Part shown: positions 1-6,167 of the stretch, piece after piece
Layout of the letters: each line of letters starts with the position of its first letter
Numbering within the stretch: position 1 is the stretch's first letter
Origin: an uncultured Leptotrichia sp.
GTDB lineage: Bacteria > Fusobacteriota > Fusobacteriia > Fusobacteriales > Leptotrichiaceae
Assembly (NCBI GenBank): GCA_938017765.1
Contig: CALIJH010000009.1
Span: 1 to 7,882, forward strand
Length of the DNA: 7,882 nucleotides
Direction of reading: 5' to 3'
Made by a program: the position numbers and the translations under genes
The notes under the pieces: model-generated
Told to the model about the DNA's origin: nothing
The model's database searches: none
The model's input: only the letters and a program-made list of their open reading frames with translations

Positions 1-12
1 ATATCAGAATAT

Positions 13-30
13 TATAATAAATAACAGGAG
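13..30 (+). promoter_or_regulatory. Candidate -10 box and ribosome binding site of yitT
   Basis: A perfect TATAAT lies at 13-18 and an AGGAG at 26-30, 11 bases before the ATG at 42. The ribosome binding site supports the chosen start, although its spacing is slightly long. If the TATAAT is a real -10 box, the matching -35 box lies left of the window and the leader would be very short. The sequence is so AT-rich that TATAAT can occur by chance, so the promoter part is tentative. Confidence 0.35.
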
Positions 31-41
31 TTAATAAATTT

Positions 42-896
42 ATGGATAAGAAATTTTTTAAGGTTTTTAAAGAATATTTATTTATAGGAATTGGAGTTAC
101 TCTGCTTTCTTTCGGGCTTCATTTTTTTTTATTCCCTAATAAAATAGCCAGCGGTGGAATTACTGGATTTGCCTTGATTATAAATCATATTTTTGGAATA
201 TCGAACAGTCTTATTGTAACTATAGGAAATATTATACTATTTACGCTTGGATTTATGCTTATTAGCGGTAATTTCGGAATAAAAAGTATTTATGCTGCTA
301 TCCTTTTGTCAGCCGTACTTCTAATTTTTGAAAAATTTTTCCCTCATCATTCCTTGACAAATAATTTGACTCTTGCCACTATTTTCGGGAGTGTATTCGG
401 GGCATTAGGCTCAACAATAGTCTTTACTTATGATGCTTCCACAGGAGGTACGTCCATTATTGGAAAAATAATAAACAAATATTTTGGTTTGCGGCTTGGA
501 ATGTCCAATTTTATAGCCGATGCATTTGTTACTGTTCTGGCTATGTTTGCTTTTGGAGTGGAGCTTGCTCTTTTCGGTTTGTTGAGTGTGTATATATCAG
601 GATATATGGTCGATAAATTTATAGACGGGTTCAATTCGAGAAAACAGATTTTCATAGTTACTGAAAATAAAGAAATTATTGTAGAATATATTTTGAGAGA
701 TTTTAACAGAGGGTGTACCGTATTCAGCGGAAAAGGAGGCTATTCGGGAGTTTCGAGAGATGTTTTGATGACAATACTCGACAGAAGACAGTTCATTCAT
801 CTTAGAAAATTTTTAAAAGTCAATGACCCCACTGCTTTTGTAACAGTTACTGAAACTACAAAAGTATTTGGATTAGGCTTTGACCCGTTAAAATAA
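42..896 (+). CDS. YitT family membrane protein (DUF161 plus DUF2179)
   Basis: This is a 284-residue integral membrane protein of the YitT family, a large bacterial family of uncertain function that is suspected to include transporters. The N-terminal two thirds (about 13-190) hold five to seven hydrophobic segments. They carry the family's glycine-rich signatures: a Pro-Asn-Lys-Ile-Ala-Ser-Gly-Gly-Ile stretch at 32-40 after the first segment, and Gly-Gly-Thr-Ser at 135-138. The C-terminal part (about 200-281) is the soluble DUF2179 domain, with the motif RGCTVFSGKGGYSG at 223-236 and ETTKVFGLGF near the end. Length and two-domain order are normal for the family, so it looks complete. It stands alone on the + strand and converges on pepT. 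The family call is firm, but no substrate can be named. Confidence 0.93.
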   Translation: MDKKFFKVFKEYLFIGIGVTLLSFGLHFFLFPNKIASGGITGFALIINHIFGISNSLIVTIGNIILFTLGFMLISGNFGIKSIYAAILLSAVLLIFEKFFPHHSLTNNLTLATIFGSVFGALGSTIVFTYDASTGGTSIIGKIINKYFGLRLGMSNFIADAFVTVLAMFAFGVELALFGLLSVYISGYMVDKFIDGFNSRKQIFIVTENKEIIVEYILRDFNRGCTVFSGKGGYSGVSRDVLMTILDRRQFIHLRKFLKVNDPTAFVTVTETTKVFGLGFDPLK

Positions 897-903
897 TTAA
901 ATT

Positions 904-926
904 GAAATAATTTAAGAATTATTTTT
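904..926 (+). terminator. Weak candidate terminator of yitT
   Basis: An 8-base inverted repeat, AAATAATT at 905-912 and AATTATTT at 917-924, encloses a 4-base loop (TAAG). A G·U pair can extend it, and two more T follow. It sits eight bases after the yitT stop, where a terminator is expected. The stem has no G-C pair and the T-run is short, so in this AT-rich context it may be chance. AAATAATT also occurs at 891-898, giving a competing pairing. Confidence 0.25.
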
Positions 927-947
927 AAAGTTACTGTAAAATGATTT

Positions 948-1042
948 CAAAGTTCAAATTACAAAGTTAAAATTTAATAATTAAGTGGAATAGTCTAATT
1001 TTTTTAAATTTGTCAAAATTAGAAGTTATAAAGTTAAAACTT
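948..1042. repeat. Degenerate AAAGTT-containing short repeats
   Basis: CAAAGTTCAAATTA at 948-961 is followed directly by a near copy, CAAAGTTAAAATTTA, at 962-976. A third copy, ATAAAGTTAAAACTT, lies at 1028-1042, and a further AAAGTT is at 928-933. The units are imperfect, spacing is irregular, and composition is mostly A and T, so they could be a decayed tandem repeat or low-complexity drift. Between the copies, TCTAATTTT at 994-1002 can pair with AAAATTAGA at 1015-1023 across a 12-base loop; no T-run follows on either strand. Confidence 0.3.
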
Positions 1043-1048
1043 GCAGTT

Positions 1049-1222
1049 ATAATAAAAAACATCTTTCTTTTATCCTAAAAATTTTACTTATAAAAAACAA
1101 TTATTTATTATTGAAAAAATAAAAACTTACTATTATTCAGACAGCCTATTTTTTCTATAATTTATTTTTGTGTTTTATGTTCGTAAAATTTAAAACAGTT
1201 TCAGAAAGATGTCTTTTATTAT
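1049..1222. repeat. Long degenerate palindrome, MITE-like or long hairpin
   Basis: Three arm pairs share almost the same centre. The outer arms, 1049-1068 and 1203-1222, are 20-base inverted repeats with one mismatch (A1058 opposite C1213); they include the mixed-composition core ACATCTTTCT. Middle arms AAATTTTAC at 1079-1087 and GTAAAATTT at 1183-1191 match over 9 bases. Inner arms GAAAAAATA at 1113-1121 and TATTTTTTC at 1147-1155 also match over 9. The centres fall at about 1135.5, 1135 and 1134. In a leftward transcript the single outer mismatch becomes a G·U pair, so that RNA could pair along the whole outer arm. No target-site duplication is obvious at the edges and no transposase is present. 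It could be a small non-autonomous element, a structured 3' region of the pepT transcript, or an old inverted duplication. Confidence 0.5.
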
Positions 1223-1350
1223 TGACTTTTTTATTAAAACTTATTGTATTTCTGTATTTTCTTTTTATTTCAATTGTATTTCATTCCGTTATATTTCTGT
1301 TCTTTAATTTCTTTCAAGTTAATTTTTCCTGAATTATATTTCTAATTCAA

Positions 1351-2580
1351 TTAATTTTTTTCAGCAGTCAGTTTTACTATTTCTATAATCGTATCGGTAG
1401 CTTTCACCATACTTTCAAGTGCCACAAACTCGTATTTCCCATGGAAATTTTCCCCTCCTGCAAATATATTAGGTGTCGGAAGTCCCATAAAGGAGATTAT
1501 GGAGCCGTCAGTACCTCCTCTTATAGGTTTTATAATAGGTTTAATATTCAGATTTTCCAATGCTTCTCTTGCAATATCCACGACATACATATGGTCTTTG
1601 ATAATATCTCCCATATTGTAATACTGGTCTTTGATAATAACTTCCACAGTATTTTGACCGTATTTTTTATTTATCTTTTCTGCCACTTTCCTTGCAAATT
1701 CTTTTTTATCTTCAAATTTCTTCTTATCATGGTCTCTTAAAATATAAGTCAGTTCCGCATCTTCGCAATTGGAAGTTATTCCGTCTAAGAGATAAAAACC
1801 TTCATACCCTTCGGTCTTTTCAGGAACTTCATCTTCAGGAAACATAGAAGCTAAATCAATTGCTATCAAACTTGCATTTTTCATTTTTCCTTTGGCTGTT
1901 CCGGGGTGTACACTTTTCCCTTTTATTTTATAAACTGCCGATGCAGCATTGAAGCTTTCATATTCAAGCTCTCCAACAGGTCCTCCGTCCATTGTATAAG
2001 CAAAATCGGCACCAAATTCTTCTACGTTAAAATTATCTGCTCCTCTTCCTATTTCTTCATCAGGTCCAAAAGCCACTTTCACTGTTCCGTGTTTTATTTC
2101 AGGATGATTTACAAGATATTTCATCGCTTCCATTATTTCTACGATACCCGATTTATCGTCGGCTCCGAGTAAAGTCGTCCCGTCTGTAGTAATTACCGTC
2201 TGTGAAATATATTTTTTCAGGTCGGGAAAATCTTCCACAGACATTGTAATTCCTAATTCCTTATTTAATATTATATCTTTTCCGTCATAGTTTTCTATAA
2301 TTTGAGGATTTACATTTACAGCATTGAAATCCGCTGTATCCATATGAGCCAAAAATCCCACTACAGGAACTTTTTTATCGATATTTGAGGGTAATGTACC
2401 ATTTACAAAACAGAAATCGTTTATATATACGTTTTCAAGTCCTATTTCTTCCAGTTCTTTTTTCAACAATTTCGCAAACTCAGTCTGTGAAGGTGTAGAC
2501 GGTATAGTCTCACTTTTTTCATCGGATCTTGTTTCAAATTTTACATATCTTAAAAATCTTTCTTTCAAAGTATCATACAT
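1351..2580 (-). CDS. pepT: Peptidase T (tripeptide aminopeptidase)
   Basis: This is a cytosolic di-zinc aminopeptidase of family M20B that removes the N-terminal residue from tripeptides and helps recycle amino acids from imported peptides. At 409 residues it has the normal full length. The expected metal and catalytic residues are all visible: His79 and Asp81 in AHMDTA, Asp141 in LGADDKSG, Glu175-Glu176 in GPDEEIGRG, Asp198 in TMDGG, and His380 in ENFHGKYE. The dimerisation (lid) domain is marked by the HPG motif at 225-227, and RGGTDGS at 354-360 is the usual M20 substrate-side loop. The start at 2580 is preceded by a GAAGGGA ribosome binding site about seven bases upstream. Only 24 bases separate it from the envC-like gene, so it is probably the last gene of the ftsX operon, although a division role is not implied. 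Confidence 0.96.
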   Translation of the reverse strand: MYDTLKERFLRYVKFETRSDEKSETIPSTPSQTEFAKLLKKELEEIGLENVYINDFCFVNGTLPSNIDKKVPVVGFLAHMDTADFNAVNVNPQIIENYDGKDIILNKELGITMSVEDFPDLKKYISQTVITTDGTTLLGADDKSGIVEIMEAMKYLVNHPEIKHGTVKVAFGPDEEIGRGADNFNVEEFGADFAYTMDGGPVGELEYESFNAASAVYKIKGKSVHPGTAKGKMKNASLIAIDLASMFPEDEVPEKTEGYEGFYLLDGITSNCEDAELTYILRDHDKKKFEDKKEFARKVAEKINKKYGQNTVEVIIKDQYYNMGDIIKDHMYVVDIAREALENLNIKPIIKPIRGGTDGSIISFMGLPTPNIFAGGENFHGKYEFVALESMVKATDTIIEIVKLTAEKN

Positions 2581-2604
2581 TGTTATTCCCTTCTTTCTTT
2601 TATT

Positions 2605-3999
2605 TTATAGATAACCCATTGGATTTACTATATTTACTCCTCTACGAGTTTCAAAGTAAAGATTAGGCTGATGAGTAGTCTGGTCTCTTCCTAAAGAACC
2701 TATAGTTTGACCTTTATTTACTTTTGTACCTTTAGATACTGATACTCCTGCCAAATTTCCGTAAACTGTTACGAGTCCCCCATGATCTATTATGACAACT
2801 CCTCCCAGATTATTCAGTGAACCTGCATATATTACCACACCACTGTCAGCAGCTTTTACTGCCTGTCCTGCCGAACCTCTTATCTCAATACCGTTACTTT
2901 TCAATCCTGCCACTTTCTCCTGTCCGTAGCCTACGACTATGGAGCCTTTGATAGGCATCATGAGATTTCCGGTTCCTTTAGGTACCTGAACTGCCGGCGT
3001 TTTGGAAGTAGATGTCGATCCCGTATTTGTTTTATTACTTGCAGTTGTTTTTGGAGGAGTAGTTTTCTGTCCTGCAAGGTCATCATTCTGTCTTTCAGAA
3101 TTTGCTTTTTTCTGTGCTTCGGCATCTCTTCTAATTCTTTCAGCTTCCTCCTGTTTTCTCTTTTCTTCGGCAGCTCTCTGCATTGCCAGTTCTCTTTCTC
3201 TGATTGCTCTCTGGATAATAGCCTGTATCTGTGCATTCAGTCTTTTCTTTTCTGAAATTAACTGATTATTATTAGTCTGTATTTTTCTATTTTCAGTATT
3301 AAGAACTTTTTGCTTTCCTCTAAGTTGGGCTATTAAGACATTTTTTTCTTTTTTAGCCGCATTCAGTTGTCTATTTTTACTTTCAAGTTCTGCTCTCGCT
3401 GCGTTCACTTTCGAAGCTTCAGCCTGATTTCTGGCTTTTATACCTTCTTCCCTCTGCTTCTTACTTTCCACACCTTTTTTAGAGTCCTCTACACCCTGAA
3501 TATAGTCTGTCTGTTTATTTAAAAGTATTTTCAGGTCATGGGTCATTTTTGTCTGTTGTGCCGAATTGGAAGTCCCTACGGCTGCTGCCATATCTCTGTT
3601 TCTTCTGATTTTATCCCACGTTTTTATTTTCTTGTAAAGGTCTTCCTTGTTTACATTTATTATTTCAGTATCTCTGTTTATTTCAGAAATATTTTTTCTG
3701 ATATTTTCGTTGTTTACTCCTATTTGTCTCAATATTTCAGTATATTTTCTTTCAGCTGCGTTGTATTCAGCTTGTAATCTTGCAATATCTTTATCAAGTT
3801 TTTTTACTTGAGTTAAAGTCGCATTTTCAGTATTCTTATATTTTGAGATTTCAGTCTTATTTTTATTGATTTTTTGATTATTCTGATCAACCTGATTGTC
3901 AATCTGTTGTATTCTTTTCTTATTTTCCTCTATTTGGTCCGCAAAAATCAGAAATATCGTACAAATAAATAATGAAACTTTTAATATATTCTTTTTCAT
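2605..3999 (-). CDS. EnvC-like murein hydrolase activator with degenerate LytM domain
   Basis: This is a 464-residue secreted coiled-coil protein ending in a LytM/M23 domain. Residues 1-20 form a signal peptide (Lys-Lys start, hydrophobic core, probable cut after Phe-Ala). Two long coiled-coil stretches follow (about 22-130 and 165-300), the second ending in an Arg/Glu/Ala-rich helix like that of EnvC. A Thr/Ser/Pro/Lys-rich linker (about 305-340) leads to the LytM domain (about 346-464). The zinc ligands of active M23 enzymes are absent: the HxGxD-type site reads NGIE (369-372), the YAH position reads YGN (413-415) and HLHFE reads NLYFE (446-450). E. coli EnvC has a comparable SLYFE ending. 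The protein therefore probably activates an amidase in the periplasm instead of cutting peptidoglycan itself. The ATG at 3999 has AAGGAG five bases upstream, overlapping the ftsX stop, which indicates tight co-expression with ftsX. Confidence 0.88.
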   Translation of the reverse strand: MKKNILKVSLFICTIFLIFADQIEENKKRIQQIDNQVDQNNQKINKNKTEISKYKNTENATLTQVKKLDKDIARLQAEYNAAERKYTEILRQIGVNNENIRKNISEINRDTEIINVNKEDLYKKIKTWDKIRRNRDMAAAVGTSNSAQQTKMTHDLKILLNKQTDYIQGVEDSKKGVESKKQREEGIKARNQAEASKVNAARAELESKNRQLNAAKKEKNVLIAQLRGKQKVLNTENRKIQTNNNQLISEKKRLNAQIQAIIQRAIRERELAMQRAAEEKRKQEEAERIRRDAEAQKKANSERQNDDLAGQKTTPPKTTASNKTNTGSTSTSKTPAVQVPKGTGNLMMPIKGSIVVGYGQEKVAGLKSNGIEIRGSAGQAVKAADSGVVIYAGSLNNLGGVVIIDHGGLVTVYGNLAGVSVSKGTKVNKGQTIGSLGRDQTTHQPNLYFETRRGVNIVNPMGYL

Positions 4000-4008
4000 C
4001 TTTACTCC

Positions 4009-4995
4009 TTATTTTTTCTCATCTCCGGTTTTATTATTGAAAAAAGATTTTACATTTAAGGTTGTCTCATCTTTTTTATCATTATCTTTTTTTTCTTTTT
4101 TGTCATTTCCACTATTTCCGCCATTTTTATTATTTGTATCTTTTATTCTGTAATATCCGTGTAACCCTATAAAGTTTGAGAAAAGTGTTATTATAACTCC
4201 TACTAATAATGAGATAAGATAAATTCCCCATAATTCTTTCGGTGTGGAATTACCTATAATTCCCGAATGTAATATATTGATACCTTCGACGATAAATTTC
4301 TGAAGTTTCCAGAAAACCAGGAAACCTGCTATGGACGAAAGTACAATCAATATTATTCCTTCAAGAAAATAAGTAAACTTGATAGCTGCACCTGACACTC
4401 CCGTAGCTACCATATCTCTTATTTCCTTTCTTCTCAATTTTACTCCAAAACTTGTAATATTCATTATCAGTATTGATGCTATAACTATTGAGCCTATACC
4501 TCCGAATAATATAAGCGTGTCAAGACTTTTACTAAATTTATTTGTTTTTTCGATTGTCTGAGTTCTCATATCCAGTTCAGTTACTTCAGGATTTTTAAGC
4601 AGTTCTTCTTTTAAAAGATTTACATTTGCATCTTTACTGATAAATATGTAAAAACTGTCCTGTAATGGGTTTTCTTCTTCGGACAAGTCCACTTTCAATT
4701 CATCTTCAAGTAATTCCAAAGCACTTTCCTTGGAAGCAAATTTTATTGACTGGATACCTTTTATTTTTATAAGTTTCCCTTGAAATGCTGAAATTTCATT
4801 TTCGGTCATTGCTCTTACATAGACTATTGCCTGATTTGAATTTTCCATTTTTGCTTTAAAATCATTCAGATTAAATACACCAAAAATAAATGTATCCAAT
4901 AATACGAATATCGTTATTAAAGAAATTAATGATGAAAAAAACAAGCCTTTCTCCTTACTTATATTTTTAAAAGTTTCTTGAATAGGACTAAACAT
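4009..4995 (-). CDS. ftsX: Cell division protein FtsX
   Basis: This is the membrane subunit of the FtsEX complex, an ABC-type machine that does not transport but transmits ATP-driven signals to periplasmic peptidoglycan hydrolase activators. Its 328 residues show the FtsX layout: a cytoplasmic start, TM1 (about 18-42), a large extracytoplasmic loop (about 43-158) that in other bacteria binds EnvC or similar partners, then TM2 (159-181), TM3 (207-229) and TM4 (255-278). The RRKEIRDMVATGVSG stretch at 188-202, between TM2 and TM3, is the hallmark cytoplasmic coupling region. GGAGG nine bases before the ATG supports the start. Two oddities stand out. No ftsE lies next to it; a 231-base gap and tktC are upstream. 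After TM4 there is also a ~44-residue Lys/Asn/Asp-rich tail, beyond where FtsX proteins usually end. The envC-like gene follows at once. Confidence 0.93.
   Translation of the reverse strand: MFSPIQETFKNISKEKGLFFSSLISLITIFVLLDTFIFGVFNLNDFKAKMENSNQAIVYVRAMTENEISAFQGKLIKIKGIQSIKFASKESALELLEDELKVDLSEEENPLQDSFYIFISKDANVNLLKEELLKNPEVTELDMRTQTIEKTNKFSKSLDTLILFGGIGSIVIASILIMNITSFGVKLRRKEIRDMVATGVSGAAIKFTYFLEGIILIVLSSIAGFLVFWKLQKFIVEGINILHSGIIGNSTPKELWGIYLISLLVGVIITLFSNFIGLHGYYRIKDTNNKNGGNSGNDKKEKKDNDKKDETTLNVKSFFNNKTGDEKK
4012..4143 (-). other. Charged low-complexity C-terminal tail of FtsX
   Basis: This segment encodes FtsX residues 285-328, which lie after the last membrane helix and so probably in the cytoplasm. 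It is dominated by Lys, Asn, Asp, Gly and Glu, with almost no hydrophobic residues apart from a short LNVKSFF patch. It looks disordered. It is not a fusion to a recognisable domain, and its reading frame is continuous with the FtsX body. Confidence 0.6.
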
Positions 4996-5054
4996 CTGTT
5001 ACTACCTCCATTATTTATTAATACAACTATTTTTCTCTATATTTTTCTTATTCC

Positions 5055-5060
5055 ATTATA
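5055..5060 (-). promoter_or_regulatory. Alternative -10 box for the ftsX operon
   Basis: The minus strand reads a perfect TATAAT here, which would place transcription start about 50 bases before the ftsX ATG. No convincing -35 box sits at 16-18 bases and there is no extended -10 TG. It is listed only as an alternative to the promoter at 5141-5169. Confidence 0.25.
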
Positions 5061-5140
5061 CGTTTTATTCTTTTATGTATTTTACAGATTACAATATTAC
5101 ATTGTGTTAATTGCACTATGTTATATTATTATATAATATT

Positions 5141-5169
5141 ATGTTACCACCTATTATATAATTAGTCAA
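5141..5169 (-). promoter_or_regulatory. Candidate promoter of the ftsX-envC-pepT operon
   Basis: On the minus strand, TTGACT (5169-5164) is followed after exactly 17 bases by TAACAT (5146-5141). These match the consensus -35 at five of six positions and the -10 at four of six. The site lies in the only sizeable gap between the two leftward gene blocks, so a promoter is expected here. It would give a leader of roughly 140 bases containing AT-rich imperfect palindromes such as TATTATATAATA (5127-5138). Such leader structure may be chance at this composition. Confidence 0.4.
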
Positions 5170-5226
5170 AATATTATTTCATATTATTTATTCTATTTAT
5201 CTGTTCTTACTTATATCATCTGTAAA

Positions 5227-6153
5227 TTATCTGTTTTTCAATACTATTTCTGCTATATCTTTTGCCCTTAGTTTATAATTATTCAGCATTGTTTCTCCGT
5301 CGGCACTTTGTCCGAACACATCATATATACCATGTTTTATAACTTTTACAGGATATACTTCTGACAGATATTCCGAAACTGCACTTCCCAGTCCACCAAC
5401 AACTGAATGTTCTTCACTTGTTACAATGAATTTACATTCTTTTGCTGCTTTCAATACGGCTTCATTATCCAAAGGTTTTATAGTCGACATATTTATTACT
5501 CTTGCTTTTATCCCTTCTTTTTCAAGGAGTTTTGCAGCTTCCATAGCCTCATACACCATAAGTCCCGTAGCTATGATTGCCACATCATTTCCTTCAGTCA
5601 ATGTTACAGATTTTCCTATCTCAAAATTATAGCTGTCATCAAACAATACAGGGATATTCAATCTTCCCAGTCTGATATATACAGGTCCCTCATATTTTGC
5701 AGCTGCCATTACAGCTTTTTCAGTTTCAACTGCATCGGCAGGAGACAATACTACCATTCCCGGCAATGATCTCATAAGTGCCATATCTTCCACAGACTGA
5801 TGTGAACCTCCGTCTTCTCCTAAAGAAATTCCCGCATGAGTAGGACATATTTTCACATTCAGTTTCGGATACACGATACTGTTTCTAATTTGGTCAAAAG
5901 CTCTTCCGGCTGCAAAATGTGCAAAAGTTGAAGCAAAAGGTATTTTGCCCGTAGTCGCAAATCCTGCCGCCGTACCCATAAGGTCTGCCTCTGCTATTCC
6001 TACATTTATATGTCTTTCGGGAAACTCTTTTTTGAAAAATACTGTCATTGTAGATTTTGATAAATCTGCCTCCAATACTACTACATCCTTATTTTCTTTT
6101 CCTAATTTAACCAACGCCTCTCCGTAGGCTTGTCTTGTCGATTTTTTTTCCAT
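5227..6153 (-). CDS. Transketolase, C-terminal subunit (pyrimidine-binding and C-terminal domains)
   Basis: This is the second half of a split transketolase, the thiamine diphosphate enzyme that moves two-carbon ketol units between sugar phosphates in the non-oxidative pentose phosphate pathway. It should work only as a complex with the N-terminal subunit. The 308 residues hold the pyrimidine-binding domain (about 5-165), with catalytic Glu55 in NVGIAEADL, the FAHFAAGRAFDQIRN stretch at 77-91 and the THAGISLGEDGGSHQS region at 105-120. The C-terminal domain (about 180-300) contains SEEHSVVGGLGSAVSE. Two in-frame ATGs exist. The one at 6159 is only two bases from the GGAGG, while the one at 6153 is eight bases away, so I chose the latter (MEKKSTRQAY). 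A DXS/TktB-like single-chain enzyme is excluded by the separate N-terminal subunit upstream. The substrate pair cannot be proved from sequence. Confidence 0.93.
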   Translation of the reverse strand: MEKKSTRQAYGEALVKLGKENKDVVVLEADLSKSTMTVFFKKEFPERHINVGIAEADLMGTAAGFATTGKIPFASTFAHFAAGRAFDQIRNSIVYPKLNVKICPTHAGISLGEDGGSHQSVEDMALMRSLPGMVVLSPADAVETEKAVMAAAKYEGPVYIRLGRLNIPVLFDDSYNFEIGKSVTLTEGNDVAIIATGLMVYEAMEAAKLLEKEGIKARVINMSTIKPLDNEAVLKAAKECKFIVTSEEHSVVGGLGSAVSEYLSEVYPVKVIKHGIYDVFGQSADGETMLNNYKLRAKDIAEIVLKNR

Positions 6154-6160
6154 ATTCATA

Positions 6161-6167
6161 ACCTCCT
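6161..6167 (-). promoter_or_regulatory. Ribosome binding site that decides the tktC-subunit start
   Basis: The minus strand reads AGGAGGT here. Its first bases overlap the TAG stop (6168-6166) of the N-terminal subunit gene. Spacing is two bases to the ATG at 6159 but eight to the ATG at 6153, which favours the second start. The overlap points to translational coupling, which suits a two-subunit enzyme needed in equal amounts. Confidence 0.7.

Larger units (their letters stand above)
897..1350. other. AT-rich convergent intergenic region
   Basis: These 454 bases separate the 3' ends of yitT (+) and pepT (-), and no convincing gene is present. They contain a weak AT-only hairpin just after yitT (904-926), four AAAGTT words in a repeat-like setting (928, 949, 963, 1030), a 9-base inverted repeat (994-1002 with 1015-1023) and a long degenerate palindrome (1049-1222). 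From about 1226 to 1350 the + strand is very pyrimidine-rich. That matches the strand bias of the leftward genes and could be a long pepT 3' untranslated region or an eroded minus-strand gene. No strong GC-rich terminator is visible for either gene. Confidence 0.6.

Noticed and set aside
1330..1349. Small hairpin TGAATTA / TAATTCA just after the pepT stop, considered as a terminator
   Set aside because: In the direction of pepT transcription it is followed by GGAAAAATT, not a T-run, so it lacks the key part of an intrinsic terminator.
897..1350. Possible CRISPR array or small RNA gene in the repeat-rich gap
   Set aside because: The repeats are short, irregular and degenerate, without regular unique spacers, and no cas gene is present; nothing identifies a known RNA family.
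2958..3265. Open frames on both strands inside the envC-like gene (for example 2958-3236 minus and 3002-3265 plus)
   Set aside because: They are by-products of the low-complexity Lys/Glu/Ala/Arg coding of the coiled coil; the EnvC frame has a signal peptide and a recognisable domain, and these do not.
5003..5010. Mini-frame ATGGAGGTAGTAACAGAT starting inside the ftsX ribosome binding site
   Set aside because: It has only seven codons, has no ribosome binding site of its own, and its ATG is part of the Shine-Dalgarno region.
5081..5229. Inverted repeat TTTACAGAT (5081-5089) and ATCTGTAAA (5218-5226), with extra ATCTGT copies at 5199 and 5229
   Set aside because: Nine-base matches are expected about once by chance in a gap of this length and composition, and no stem-loop or T-run makes it a terminator.
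5407..5769. 120-codon open frame on the + strand opposite the C-terminal transketolase subunit
   Set aside because: Its composition (Phe, Tyr, Ser, Cys, His rich) is typical of an antisense shadow and it lies fully within a confidently identified enzyme.
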